Below are positions 8,742-17,685 of a stretch of 64,000 bases of DNA, piece after piece (within the stretch, counting starts at the first letter, position 1; every line of letters begins with the position of its first letter). This stretch comes from Pseudomonas huaxiensis (GTDB taxonomy: Bacteria > Pseudomonadota > Gammaproteobacteria > Pseudomonadales > Pseudomonadaceae). Below the pieces are notes generated by a model, which was given only the letters and a program-made list of their open reading frames with translations, made no database searches and was not told the origin of the DNA. Location: the NCBI RefSeq assembly GCF_003231275.1, contig NZ_QKVL01000002.1, positions 1 through 64,000 on the forward strand. Direction: 5' to 3'. A program made the position numbers and the translations under genes.

Positions 8742-9476
8742 TTACCAACGTTCCATCCACGGGCGCAAGTCCAGTTCGAAGGTCCAGGCATCCCGCGGCT
8801 GGGCGTGCAGGTGCCAGTAGTTGTCGGCGATATGCGCGGGATCGAGGATGCCGTCCTGGTCCTTGAGCGCGTAACGCTCGGGGAAGCTGTCGCGGATAAA
8901 CGCGGTGTCTATGGCGCCATCCACCACCACATGGCCGACATGAATGCCACGCGGGCCCAACTCCCGCGCCATGCTCTGGGCCAGGGCGCGGATGCCGTGC
9001 TTGGCCCCGGCGAAGGCGGCGAACCCGGCCGCGCCGCGCAGGCCGGCGGTGGCGCCGGTGAAGAGAATGGTGCCGCGCTCGCGGGTGACCATGCGCCGGG
9101 CCACCGCCTGCGCGGTGAGGAAGCCGGCAAAGCAGGCCATTTCCCAGATCTTGAAGTACTTGCGTGGGGTTTCTTCAAGGATGCTGCAAGGCACGTTGGC
9201 GCCGATATTGAAGACGAAGGCGTCGATCGGGCCGATGCTGCTTTCGATCTCCTCCACCAGAGCCGCGACCTCCTCCTCCTTGCGCGCATCGGAGCCAAAA
9301 CCATGGGCCTGGCCGCCCTCGGCGCGGATTTCGTCCAGCAGCGGTTGCAACTTGTCGGCACTGCGCCGGGTGACGCAGGCGATATAGCCTTCACGGGCAA
9401 AGCGCTTGGCAATGGCGCCGCCCGTGGCATCGCCAGCGCCGATCACCAGTACGACGTTCTTGTTGTTATCGGTCAT
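8742..9476 (-). CDS. SDR-family protein with Phe in place of the catalytic Tyr
   Basis: The 244-residue protein has a Rossmann fold beginning VVLVIGAGDATGGAIAKRFA, a dinucleotide-binding glycine motif, and FNIGAN (the NNAG equivalent). The catalytic YxxxK motif reads F155-A-G-A-K159, so the tyrosine is absent. Either the protein uses another proton donor or it is a non-catalytic or altered SDR. It heads a two-gene unit with the DsbA-like gene and faces a TetR repressor across a 92-bp region with a palindrome. Confidence 0.85.
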   Translation of the reverse strand: MTDNNKNVVLVIGAGDATGGAIAKRFAREGYIACVTRRSADKLQPLLDEIRAEGGQAHGFGSDARKEEEVAALVEEIESSIGPIDAFVFNIGANVPCSILEETPRKYFKIWEMACFAGFLTAQAVARRMVTRERGTILFTGATAGLRGAAGFAAFAGAKHGIRALAQSMARELGPRGIHVGHVVVDGAIDTAFIRDSFPERYALKDQDGILDPAHIADNYWHLHAQPRDAWTFELDLRPWMERW

Positions 9477-9501
9477 GGGTGTCGTCTCATTGATGAATGA
9501 T

Positions 9502-9514
9502 CGTTTAGTGAACG
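9502..9514. promoter_or_regulatory. Palindromic operator for the adjacent TetR regulator
   Basis: CGTTTAGTGAACG has CGTT/AACG arms around TAGTG, in the divergent region between the SDR and TetR genes. The TNAN-type spacing and CGTTYA...TRAACG look are common for TetR-family operators. Binding is inferred from position and symmetry. Confidence 0.55.
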
Positions 9515-9568
9515 AACGCTATGCTACGATCTGCACATTCGTCAAGCGTGTAACAGAGGATTTCCCAA

Positions 9569-10135
9569 GTGCGCTATTCCACCGACCACAAGGAACAGAC
9601 CCGGCAACGGCTGGTGCAAAGCAGCGGCGCCCTGGCCAAGCAGGGCGGGTTCTCGTCCACCGGCGTGGCCGGCTTGATGAAGGCCATCGGCCTGACGGGC
9701 GGCGCCTTCTACAACCACTTCCCGTCGAAGGACGACCTGTTCAGCGAAATCGTCCGCGAGGAGCTGTCCCACAGTTTCATCAACCTGCAGACCCAGGCTG
9801 GCGAGTTGAACCGGGACAAGTTGCAGCGCTGCCTCGACCAGTACCTGAGCCTGGCGCACCTGCACAACCCGGAAAACGGCTGCGCGATTCCGGCCCTGGG
9901 CGCGGAAATCGCCCGAGCGGATATCAAGGTGCGGGAAGAAGCCGAGCACTGGCTGAAAACCCTGCACCAGGCGTGGGCGGTCACGTTGAAGGACGACGCC
10001 CTGGCCTGGGTGTTGCTGAGTCAGTGTGTCGGAGCGCTGCTGGTGGCGCGGATGCTCGCCGGGGAAGACACCCGGGAGGCCGTGCTGGCGGCCAGCCGGG
10101 GATTTGCGCGCAAGGCGCTGGAGCAAGTGCCGTAA
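9569..10135 (+). CDS. TetR/AcrR-family repressor
   Basis: The 188-residue protein starts at a GTG 8 bp after AGAGGA. The N-terminal helix-turn-helix is clear (residues about 10-55, with TGVAGLMKAIGLTGGAFYNHFPSKDDLF), and the remainder is a helical ligand domain with NGCAIPALGAEIAR, as in the YxaF/LmrA-like group. It is divergent from the SDR/DsbA-like pair and probably represses both directions through the palindrome at 9502-9514. The inducer is unknown. Confidence 0.88.
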   Translation: MRYSTDHKEQTRQRLVQSSGALAKQGGFSSTGVAGLMKAIGLTGGAFYNHFPSKDDLFSEIVREELSHSFINLQTQAGELNRDKLQRCLDQYLSLAHLHNPENGCAIPALGAEIARADIKVREEAEHWLKTLHQAWAVTLKDDALAWVLLSQCVGALLVARMLAGEDTREAVLAASRGFARKALEQVP

Positions 10136-10141
10136 AGGGAA

Positions 10142-10771
10142 TCAGTGCAAGTCGTTGCGGCGGTACAGGCTGACGCCGACCGCCAGCACCGCGAGCATGC
10201 CGGCGCAGCCGCGGTTGATCCATTGCATCACCCGCGCCGAGAAGGCGCGCACCGCGTGCCGTCCGCCGAGGGCGTAGACGACCATCACCAGGCAATCGAG
10301 CAACGCGGTGACGACCGCGAGAACCAGGTACTGCTGCAATACCGGTTGGTCCGGGCGAATGAACTGCGGCAGAAATGCCGAGAAAAACAGCAAGCCCTTG
10401 GGATTGGACAATCCGACGAACAGCGCCCGCAGAAAGCTCGAACGACCGCTCACCGCGACCGCCGTACCACTGGCACTCAACGCCTGCACCGGTGCGCGCC
10501 AGAGCATCACCGCGAGGTACAGCAGGTACGCCGCGCCGACCCATTTGACCAGGCTGAACAAGTGCTCCGAGGCTTGCAGCAAGGCGCCAAGGCCACAACC
10601 CACGGCGCCGATCAGGATCAGATCGGAGAGCATCGCCCCGGCCATGCCGAAGCCCGCCACGCGCATGCCGTGGCTGGCGCCGTTGTTGAGGGCCAGCAGC
10701 ATCGCCGGGCCGGGGGTGACCATCACCGCGCTGGCGGCGATGACGTACAGCAGAAGTGTCGAGGCGTCCAT
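10142..10771 (-). CDS. LysE/RhtB-family amino-acid exporter
   Basis: The 209-residue membrane protein has six hydrophobic segments and the family signature VMVTPGPAMLLALNNGASHG near the N-terminus, plus SNPKGLLFFSAFLPQF in the middle. Such carriers export amino acids or homoserine lactones from the cytoplasm. The gene is convergent with the TetR gene, with only 6 bp between stops, and no dedicated regulator is next to its promoter. Confidence 0.88.
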   Translation of the reverse strand: MDASTLLLYVIAASAVMVTPGPAMLLALNNGASHGMRVAGFGMAGAMLSDLILIGAVGCGLGALLQASEHLFSLVKWVGAAYLLYLAVMLWRAPVQALSASGTAVAVSGRSSFLRALFVGLSNPKGLLFFSAFLPQFIRPDQPVLQQYLVLAVVTALLDCLVMVVYALGGRHAVRAFSARVMQWINRGCAGMLAVLAVGVSLYRRNDLH

Positions 10772-10925
10772 GACGGCTCCAGGCAGATCAAAGCGCGAAG
10801 GATGCCTGCGCCGCCCTTCTCACTCAAGCCCCCGGACAATTTGTCGGACGGTAGTAACTAAAGTTTGCCTGACCGGTCAAACTGCACGTCCCCGACATTC
10901 GCCGCTTATCCCCGGCAGGAGCTAC

Positions 10926-11516
10926 ATGTCCCTCCGCGTTCCCTTCAGGCTGTGCCCCTCGCTGCTGCTGTGCCTGGCGCTCGGCGCCGCACCTGTCGCG
11001 TCCGCCGCCACACCGGCGACGGGCCAGGCCGATGACCTGTTCACCCTGCTCGACAATGTCACACGCATGGCCTCTTCGGGGCTGGCCAACTGGCTCACGC
11101 TGTCACGCGACAGCGCCGTGGCCAGCGGTGTCGAACCGATTCCGCTGCACATCCGCGCGCAACTGGAGCCGTGGTATGACTTCCAGGTGCTCGATGCCGC
11201 CCGCTATCAGGTCGGCAACACCCAGCAACTCGACGCGGCCAGCGCCTTCCTGCAGAACCCCGACGTCAGCGCGGTGACCCTGGTCGACGTGATCGTCTTC
11301 CGCAATGCCGAAGACGCCCGCGACAACGTCGCCCTCTGGGCCCACGAGCTCAAGCATGTGCAGCAATACCAGCAATGGGGCGTGGAAGGGTTCGCCGCGC
11401 GCTACACACGCGATTTCGATGCGGTGGAAGCGCCGGCCTACGCAATCCAGGCCGAGGTGGGCAAAGCGCTGAAGCTGGCGCCGGGCGCTACTCTCGCCGC
11501 GCATCCGGCGCACTGA
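10926..11516 (+). CDS. Secreted DUF4157-type protein with HExxH motif
   Basis: The 196-residue product has a signal peptide (about 27 residues, cleavage after ASA) and a mature domain with WAHELKHVQQYQQWG, in which H-E-L-K-H fits the HExxH zinc-metalloprotease motif. This motif placement is typical of DUF4157 proteins. Whether the protein is an active peptidase is unknown, because the domain is small and no substrate is suggested by neighbours. It would act in the periplasm or outside the cell. Confidence 0.75.
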   Translation: MSLRVPFRLCPSLLLCLALGAAPVASAATPATGQADDLFTLLDNVTRMASSGLANWLTLSRDSAVASGVEPIPLHIRAQLEPWYDFQVLDAARYQVGNTQQLDAASAFLQNPDVSAVTLVDVIVFRNAEDARDNVALWAHELKHVQQYQQWGVEGFAARYTRDFDAVEAPAYAIQAEVGKALKLAPGATLAAHPAH

Positions 11517-11874
11517 GCCCAACCCTTTAAGGGCATCGGGATCTACACATCCAAACCCGCAGCCACTCACGATCCGCACAAGCTGTGCATTGACCCATGC
11601 TTCAAGGACCCAAGGGGAAACGGCGTGTCAGCACACTTCCCTTTGCCCCGTCAGCAACATACCCGGTGCCCAACACCCTTGGCGCCGTGTACCACCGACA
11701 GACTCTTCGCCATTCTTGTAGGAGTTTTCATCTATCCCGCCGGAATTCTTCCACGCCTCTATACTCCTCGTACTCATCGAACCTGATTCGACGTATCGTG
11801 AGCGGCCCGTCAGAACCGGCGGTTTCCTCTCCTGAGTGACTCGGGAAAAATCCATTCCTGATGCAGGGCCTGCG
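11517..11874. other. Non-coding region upstream of the response regulator
   Basis: These 358 bp contain no convincing gene. A weak hairpin (GCCC...GGGC, about 11518-11535) follows the DUF4157 gene. The part from about 11700 is likely the promoter region of the two-component operon; it contains short GC inverted repeats (for example CGGCCCGTCAGAACCGGCGG at 11803-11822) but no site I can name. Confidence 0.5.
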
Positions 11875-12489
11875 ATGCACAAGATTCTGATCGTCGATGA
11901 TCACCCCACCATCCGTTTTGCCACTCGCCTGCTGCTTGAACGCGAGGGCTACGAGATCGTCGGCGAAGCCCACGACGGCGTCACCGCCGTCAGCCTGAGC
12001 CAGGAACACAGCCCCGATGTGGTGATTCTCGACCTCGGTCTGCCGCGGCTCGACGGTCTCAGCGTGCTGGAACGCCTGCGCGCCCTGAACCCGCCGCCAC
12101 GGATCATGGTGTTCACCGGGCTGCCGCCCAGGCTGTTCGCCAAACGCTGCATCGAGGCCGGCGCGTCGGCCTTCGTGCGCAAGGACGAAGACCTGCAGAT
12201 CTTCAGTGGCGCCCTCAAGGCCGTACTCAACGGTTACTCCTACCTGCCCGACGCCCTGCGCATGACGCCCCGCTCCAATTCCGAGTCCAACCGCCTGGAA
12301 CTCCTGTCCAACCGCGAATTCGAGGTGATGCGCCAACTGGCCAAAGGCGCCAGCAACAACGAAATCGCCGATGCCATGATCCTCAGCGCAAAGACCATCA
12401 GCACCTACAAGTCCCGCGTCATGGAGAAACTCCAGGTCGAATCCCTGGCGGAACTGCTCGACCTGGCCAACCGCCACGAAATGATCTGA
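11875..12489 (+). CDS. NarL/RocA-type response regulator
   Basis: The 204-residue protein has an N-terminal receiver (ILIVDDHPT at the start, phospho-acceptor D53 in [12 protein letters not shown], conserved T/K further on) and a C-terminal LuxR helix-turn-helix ([24 protein letters not shown]). It resembles RocA/BvgA/EvgA regulators and lies 7 bp before the hybrid kinase gene, its probable partner. The ATG at 11875 is chosen because the receiver begins immediately; the upstream in-frame codons have no ribosome-binding site. Confidence 0.92.
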   Translation: MHKILIVDDHPTIRFATRLLLEREGYEIVGEAHDGVTAVSLSQEHSPDVVILDLGLPRLDGLSVLERLRALNPPPRIMVFTGLPPRLFAKRCIEAGASAFVRKDEDLQIFSGALKAVLNGYSYLPDALRMTPRSNSESNRLELLSNREFEVMRQLAKGASNNEIADAMILSAKTISTYKSRVMEKLQVESLAELLDLANRHEMI

Positions 12490-12496
12490 AGCGCCA

Positions 12497-15400
12497 ATGA
12501 ACGCCCATCTGTTCTGCGCCTGGGGCCTCGGCGGTTTGCTCCTGCTGCTGCCCGCGTCCCTGCCGGCCAGCGAGCCGGTGACCCAGCGTGAACTGCTCGG
12601 GCGTTCACTGAGCAGCAGCGCGGCGCCGGTACTCGGCAGCGCCGACCGGCAATGGCTGGAGCGCAAGAAGGTGCTGCGCCTGGGCACCTCGGCGCCGGAC
12701 TACCCACCCTTCGACATCAACGTCAGCCAGCACGATTACGAAGGTCTGACCGCCGACTACGCCGGGCTATTGGCAGAGCAGTTGCGGGTCGGCGTCCAGG
12801 TGCTGCATTACCCCGACCGCAACGCGGCGATCCAGGCCTTGCACCGCGGCGAAATCGACCTGCTGGGCAGCGCCAACGGGTTTGAAGCAGCCGACAGCGA
12901 GCTGCTGTCGAGCCTGCCCTACGCCGAGGACCAGGCAGTGATCGCCACCCCGCTGGGCAAGCCACGCAACCCCGACGATGACCTCGCCGGGCTGCGCCTG
13001 GCGATGGTCGATCACTACCTGCCGGCCGAACGTATCCGCGAGGTCTATCCCCGCGCCAGGCTGCAGCTTTATGCATCAAGCATGGCCGCATTGTCCGCCC
13101 TGACCCAGGGCGATGCCGACGCCTTTATCGGCGATGCCATCAGTGCCGACTACCTGATCGGCAACCACTACCGCGACAGCGTGCAGATCAGCTACTACGT
13201 CAAGCCGCTGCGCTCGACCTTCAATTTCGCCCTCGAACACGACAACAGCACCTTGCTGCGGGTGCTCAACCAGGCCCTCGACAGCCTGTCGGAAAGCGAC
13301 CGGATCAACGTCGCCCGGCGCTGGAGCAGCGGCCTCAACAGCGTCCTGCTCAACCGCGGCGCGCTGGTCCTGACGCCGAACGAACAGGCGTGGATCCGCG
13401 CTAATCCCAAGGTCAGGGTGGCGATCAACAAGTACTTCGCGCCCCTGACCTTCATTGACGACAAACAGCAATTTCGCGGCATCACCGCTGACCTGCTGGA
13501 GCAGATCGGCCTGCGCACCGGCCTGGATTTCCAGGTTGTCGAGGCGGCCTCGGTGCCGGAGATGATCCAGTTGGTCGAAGACGGCGAGGCCGATCTGGTC
13601 GGCACCCTGCCCTACGGCGCCGAGCGCGCCCGCACCCTTGATTTCACCCGGCCTTACCTGACCACGCCACGGGTGCTGGTCACCGCCGCCCACGCCAATG
13701 CCCCCGACACCGCCGAAGCGCTGGCCGGCAAACGCCTGGCGCTGATCCGTGGCACGCCGTACGCGCAAACCTTGCGCCGCGAGCACCCGGCTATCGAGCT
13801 GGTGGAGGTCGATGACCCGCTGGCGCTGATGGAATACGTCGCCCAGGGCCGCGCCGATGCCGCCATCAGTTCGCAGATCAACGCCGCTTATTTCATCAGC
13901 CGGCTGTTCAAGGACCGCCTGCGCATTGCCGCGCTGCTTGACGACACCCCAGCAACCGCCGCGTTCGCCACCGCCCACGGCAACACCCTGCTGCATTCGA
14001 TCCTGGAAAAGACCCTGCTCAGCATCGAGCCGGACGAGATGACTCTGCTGGCCAACCGTTGGCGGACCAACGCCTTGATCAGTGACAACCCGTGGCGCAA
14101 TTACCGCGGTCTGGTGTTGCAGATTCTGGTAGTCGCCGGCCTGCTGATCGCCGCCGTGGTGTTCTGGAACCGCTACCTGCGCCGCCTGATCGGCCAGCGC
14201 ACCGAAGCCGAACAGGCGCTGCAACGGCAACTGAAAATCAGCGAAGGCCTGTTGCTGGAACTGCGCCAGGCCAAGGAACAGGCCGACAACGCCAACCACG
14301 CAAAAAGCGCGTTTCTCGCCACTATGAGCCATGAAATCCGCACGCCGATGAACGCGGTGATCGGCCTGCTGGAACTGGCCCTCAAGGACGCCGCGCAAGG
14401 CCGTATCGACCAGCCGTCGTTGCAGGTCGCCTTCGACTCCGCCAGCGGGCTGCTGGAACTGATCGGTGACGTGCTCGACATCGCCCGCATCGAGTCCGGG
14501 CACATGGCCCTCGCTCCCGAACCTACCGACCTGCCGCTGCTGATACGCAGTGCCGCGCAAGTCTTCGACAGCAGCGCCCGGCTCAAGGGCCTTACCCTGG
14601 AGCTGGACCTGCGCAGCCCGGCGCGGTCGGTGCTGGTCGATCCGCTGCGGTTGCGCCAGGTGCTGTCCAACCTGCTGAGCAACGCCATCAAGTTCACCGA
14701 GCACGGGGTGGTCAGGGTCGAGTTGAATATCGAAGCGGCAAGCGACGACCTCAACGCCCGCATCGAACTCAGCGTGCGCGACAGCGGCATCGGCATCAGC
14801 GCGACCGATCAGGCGCGACTGTTCAGCCCCTTCGCCCAGGTCGGCCAGCAGCCCGCGCGCCAGGGCACCGGCCTCGGCCTGGTGATCAGCCGGACCCTGT
14901 GCGAATTGATGGGCGGCGCGCTGCGGCTTTCCAGCGAACCCGGCCAGGGCACCCGGGTGGTGATCGACCTGAACCTGCCCTGGGCCGGCTCATTGGAGCA
15001 CGCGCAAGTGATCAGCGAGACACCGGCCAACAGCCCCGCGCTGAACATCCTTGTAGTGGATGACTACCCGGCCAACCTGATGCTGCTGGACAAGCAGCTC
15101 GGCGTGCTCGGCCACCGCGTCAGCCAGGCCAGTGACGGCAGTGCGGCGTTACAGCTATGGCGCGACGGCCAGTTCGACGTGCTGATCACCGATTGCAATA
15201 TGCCTGGCATGGACGGCCATGAATTGGCCCAGGCGGTGCGTGCTGAAGAAACCGCAAGCCAGCGTCGCCGCTGCCTGATCCTCGGCCTGACCGCCAACGC
15301 CCAGGCCGAGGAACGCGAACATTGCCTGGCTTCGGGAATGGATGACTGCCTGTTCAAACCCATCGGCCTTGGCGCCTTGCGCCAGCACCTGAGCGGGCTG

Positions 15401-15760
15401 GACGTGACGCCCGCCATGGCAGTCAACGAGGACGACAGCGGTTTCGACCTCGATGAACTGCGCCACCTGACCCTCAACGACCCGCAATTGATCCAGCGCC
15501 TGATCGCCGAACTGGCCCACAGCACCACCCTGGACCTCGCCGCCTTGCGCGCCCTCGGCCCGGACTCGCCGCGCCCGGCGCTCAAGGCACTGGTCCACCG
15601 GATTCGCGGCGGCATGAAAATGCTCAAGGCCCGCGGGCTGGTGGCGCATTGCGATACGCTGGAACGGGGGTGTGCGCAGAAGTTGGAGGATGGGGAATTG
15701 CAGGTGCTGAAGGGGCGGCTGGAGCAGAGTCTGGAGAGGTTGTTGCGCAGACTTGGCTGA
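12497..15760 (+). CDS. BvgS/RocS-like hybrid sensor histidine kinase
   Basis: The 1087-residue protein has a signal peptide, two tandem periplasmic solute-binding (SBP_bac_3, Venus-flytrap) domains (about residues 55-275 and 295-525), one membrane helix (about 537-557), then directly a HisKA domain with H612 ([15 protein letters not shown]), an ATPase domain (N box [20 protein letters not shown]), a receiver with D899 ([11 protein letters not shown]) and an Hpt domain with H1034. This is the full phosphorelay of the BvgS family but without the PAS domain that BvgS has. It likely senses a small amino-acid-like or acidic ligand and phosphorylates the RocA-like regulator upstream. Confidence 0.92.
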   Translation: MNAHLFCAWGLGGLLLLLPASLPASEPVTQRELLGRSLSSSAAPVLGSADRQWLERKKVLRLGTSAPDYPPFDINVSQHDYEGLTADYAGLLAEQLRVGVQVLHYPDRNAAIQALHRGEIDLLGSANGFEAADSELLSSLPYAEDQAVIATPLGKPRNPDDDLAGLRLAMVDHYLPAERIREVYPRARLQLYASSMAALSALTQGDADAFIGDAISADYLIGNHYRDSVQISYYVKPLRSTFNFALEHDNSTLLRVLNQALDSLSESDRINVARRWSSGLNSVLLNRGALVLTPNEQAWIRANPKVRVAINKYFAPLTFIDDKQQFRGITADLLEQIGLRTGLDFQVVEAASVPEMIQLVEDGEADLVGTLPYGAERARTLDFTRPYLTTPRVLVTAAHANAPDTAEALAGKRLALIRGTPYAQTLRREHPAIELVEVDDPLALMEYVAQGRADAAISSQINAAYFISRLFKDRLRIAALLDDTPATAAFATAHGNTLLHSILEKTLLSIEPDEMTLLANRWRTNALISDNPWRNYRGLVLQILVVAGLLIAAVVFWNRYLRRLIGQRTEAEQALQRQLKISEGLLLELRQAKEQADNANHAKSAFLATMSHEIRTPMNAVIGLLELALKDAAQGRIDQPSLQVAFDSASGLLELIGDVLDIARIESGHMALAPEPTDLPLLIRSAAQVFDSSARLKGLTLELDLRSPARSVLVDPLRLRQVLSNLLSNAIKFTEHGVVRVELNIEAASDDLNARIELSVRDSGIGISATDQARLFSPFAQVGQQPARQGTGLGLVISRTLCELMGGALRLSSEPGQGTRVVIDLNLPWAGSLEHAQVISETPANSPALNILVVDDYPANLMLLDKQLGVLGHRVSQASDGSAALQLWRDGQFDVLITDCNMPGMDGHELAQAVRAEETASQRRRCLILGLTANAQAEEREHCLASGMDDCLFKPIGLGALRQHLSGLDVTPAMAVNEDDSGFDLDELRHLTLNDPQLIQRLIAELAHSTTLDLAALRALGPDSPRPALKALVHRIRGGMKMLKARGLVAHCDTLERGCAQKLEDGELQVLKGRLEQSLERLLRRLG

Positions 15761-15769
15761 TGGGCCCCC

Positions 15770-15858
15770 ATCGCGACGGTTCGGCGCCCCGACAAGCTCG
15801 CTACAGGATCGTGGCCACTGTAGGAGCGAGCTTGTCGGGGCGCCGAACCGTCGCGATA
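15770..15858. repeat. Inverted REP pair (GGTTCGGCGCC-type)
   Basis: Two 37-bp arms, starting ATCGCGACGGTTCGGCGCCC and ending with its complement, surround a short centre. The outer half (CGACGGTTCGGCGCC) and the inner GACAAGCTCGC belong to a Pseudomonas REP variant that recurs at 44239. It lies between convergent genes and could fold into a strong hairpin that stops transcription from both sides. Confidence 0.85.
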
Positions 15859-15871
15859 AGCCGCTCAACAA

Positions 15872-16621
15872 TCAAGGCGCCTTGCGCAACCCCGGCAACC
15901 GCACCAGCGACCACCCCGTCTCCGACTCCGACAAGGTCAGGCGAATCTCGTCCAGTTGCATATTGCTCAACAAGGTCGAGACCAGATCCCCCACCATCCA
16001 GTTGGCTGTGTTGGACGCAATCACCCGGCCATCGGCGGACAGCAACACCGCTTCATGGTCCAGGCGCATCAGGCTGCGCACCAGCAAGCGTTCGACGTTG
16101 TGCAGCGACAGGTCGAGCCCGGCCACACCGATAAAGCGCCCCTGCACCATGATCGGCATGGTGAAGGTCAACACGTACATGTTGGTGCCGTAGAGGTCCA
16201 CGTAAGGTCCCTCCACCACGCTTTTGCCGGTATCGCGGGGACGGCGGTACCAGGGCATTTCGGTGTAGTCGTAGTAATTCTCGCGGCGCCGGTCAAAGTT
16301 GGGGCGCAACGGCAGGGTCTTGCCGCCGTCCGCCAGGTACCACCATTCCAGGTGCATTTCCCGGTCGGCCAGGCAGTTGGGCTCGACGATCACACCGCCA
16401 CCGCAGCCAAAGGCGCCGGTGGCGAGCAACTGGCGGTCGATTGCCGGGCGCAGGGACGCCAGGTCCTTCGCGGCGGGCTGCCGGCCTTCGGCCAGAACCC
16501 GTTCCCAGAGCGAGCGGGTGTCCTCCACCAACTCGCGGACCTGGTTGAAAATAGTCCCCAGGGTACTGTCCAACTGCTGGGCGCAGGCCGAAAAGGACGC
16601 GTTATCGCTCAGGGCAAACAT
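15872..16621 (-). CDS. Stand-alone cytoplasmic Cache-domain protein
   Basis: The 249-residue protein has the hallmarks of a Cache sensor: EMPWYRRPRDTGKSVVEGPYVD, then TFTMPIMVQGRFIGVAGLDLSL, and finally a second small lobe with LLSADGRVIASN. Cache domains are normally periplasmic parts of receptors, but here there is no signal peptide, membrane segment or output domain. It lies 62 bp behind the FCD regulator, probably in one transcript. It may bind an amine-type ligand and work with the regulator or as a soluble binding protein; this is inference. Confidence 0.8.
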   Translation of the reverse strand: MFALSDNASFSACAQQLDSTLGTIFNQVRELVEDTRSLWERVLAEGRQPAAKDLASLRPAIDRQLLATGAFGCGGGVIVEPNCLADREMHLEWWYLADGGKTLPLRPNFDRRRENYYDYTEMPWYRRPRDTGKSVVEGPYVDLYGTNMYVLTFTMPIMVQGRFIGVAGLDLSLHNVERLLVRSLMRLDHEAVLLSADGRVIASNTANWMVGDLVSTLLSNMQLDEIRLTLSESETGWSLVRLPGLRKAP

Positions 16622-16683
16622 GGCATTACCTCACGCAGGTTCGGCTTTTCTTGTTATGTCATCAGGCGTTGTGTCACGCCATT

Positions 16684-17436
16684 TCAGTCTTCATCGGTTT
16701 CGGCCAGCAGCTCCAGGCGCAGGCTGATCAGGCGCTTGATACCGCGGCTGACATGCGCCTCGGCCAGCGCACCGGCCAGCACCGCATCTCCCGCGACCAG
16801 CGCCTGCAGGATCGCCTGATGCTCCTGCTCCACCACCGCCACATCAGCGCCGCCGGCCGCATCCATCCACAGCAACTCGCCCACTTCGGATTGCAGGCGC
16901 ATCTCTGCGTTGGTCAGGCGCAGCGACTGCGCGGCCGCAGCCACCTCGATATGAAAACGGGCATCCGCACGATGCCGCGCCTGGCGCGAAGCGGCCTGAC
17001 GCAGCATGTCGATGTGATGGGCGATACGCGCCTGCTGCTCGGGCGAGCTGCGCCGGGCGGCAAGGCGCGCGGCGGTGCCGGAAATGGCGGTCTGCTCGTC
17101 GCCCAGGTCGCGCAGGTCCGGGCCGCTCATGTCGCGCAGGCGTTGCAGCAGCAACGCCTCGGGCAGCTCGATCGGCGCGCAGACGAAACTGCCGCCGTTA
17201 CGCCCGCGCCGGGTCTCGATCAGGCCACGCTGGCGCAGCACCACCAGCGCCTCGCGCAGGGTAACGGTGGCGACGCCCAGTTGCAGCGCCAGCTCGGCCT
17301 CACTGGGCAACTGCTGGCCTTCGGCGAACAGGCCCAGTTCAATGGCCTCCACCAGCCTGCGCGCCACCTCATCGGTGCGCCCTTCCTGGCGCAGCCGGAT
17401 GAATGCGGTGTTACGAGCACTATTCAGGGCAGTCAT
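16684..17436 (-). CDS. FadR/GntR-family (FCD) transcriptional regulator
   Basis: The 250-residue protein has a winged helix-turn-helix (about 22-85; LPSEAELALQLGVATVTLREALVVLRQRGLIETRRGRNGG) and an all-helical FCD ligand domain (about 110-235) with the D-x3-H metal ligands in RADARFHIEVAAAA. It is divergent from the aldehyde dehydrogenase and probably controls the amine island; a palindrome at 17583-17609 is a candidate operator. Confidence 0.9.
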   Translation of the reverse strand: MTALNSARNTAFIRLRQEGRTDEVARRLVEAIELGLFAEGQQLPSEAELALQLGVATVTLREALVVLRQRGLIETRRGRNGGSFVCAPIELPEALLLQRLRDMSGPDLRDLGDEQTAISGTAARLAARRSSPEQQARIAHHIDMLRQAASRQARHRADARFHIEVAAAAQSLRLTNAEMRLQSEVGELLWMDAAGGADVAVVEQEHQAILQALVAGDAVLAGALAEAHVSRGIKRLISLRLELLAETDED

Positions 17437-17582
17437 TGCCTCTCCCTATCGAGCATTGCAGAGCCTGAAGCCAGCCTCGGCGAAAAAATTCAATCCCGCA
17501 TCTTATAGCGAAGAACCGGGCGCGTGATAGCGCCGAATTCGCTTCAACTTACCTTTCCCAAGCCAGTTGGCAAGATTCAAAC

Positions 17583-17609
17583 TTTAAGATATGGTTTCAT
17601 ATGTTTAAA
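17583..17609. promoter_or_regulatory. Palindrome upstream of the aldehyde dehydrogenase
   Basis: TTTAAGATATG (17583-17593) and CATATGTTTAAA (17598-17609) are near-perfect inverted arms in the AT-rich divergent region between the FCD regulator and the dehydrogenase. Related CATAT/ATATGG words recur before the dmmA-like gene (19227-19250). This is a plausible operator for the FCD regulator. Confidence 0.5.
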
Positions 17610-17685
17610 GCAGAGACGCGGATATCCACTACCTCCGCGCCTGCATCAGCGATTTCCGTCAACAAGTCCAACCAAGGAATACGCC

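Noticed and set aside
9406..10173. Plus-strand open frame of 255 codons across the SDR/TetR divergent promoter.
   Set aside because: It overlaps the operator and both real genes in other frames, and its product is Arg/Pro-rich without any domain.
11597..11839. Open frame of 80 codons before the response regulator.
   Set aside because: No ribosome-binding site, no domain and it covers the likely promoter.
13076..14704. Long open frame antisense to the hybrid kinase (and similar ones at 46319-49582 and 49976-51928).
   Set aside because: They lie fully opposite genes with clear domains, have low-complexity Gln/Arg/Ala-rich products and no ribosome-binding sites; high GC with strong third-position bias opens such frames.
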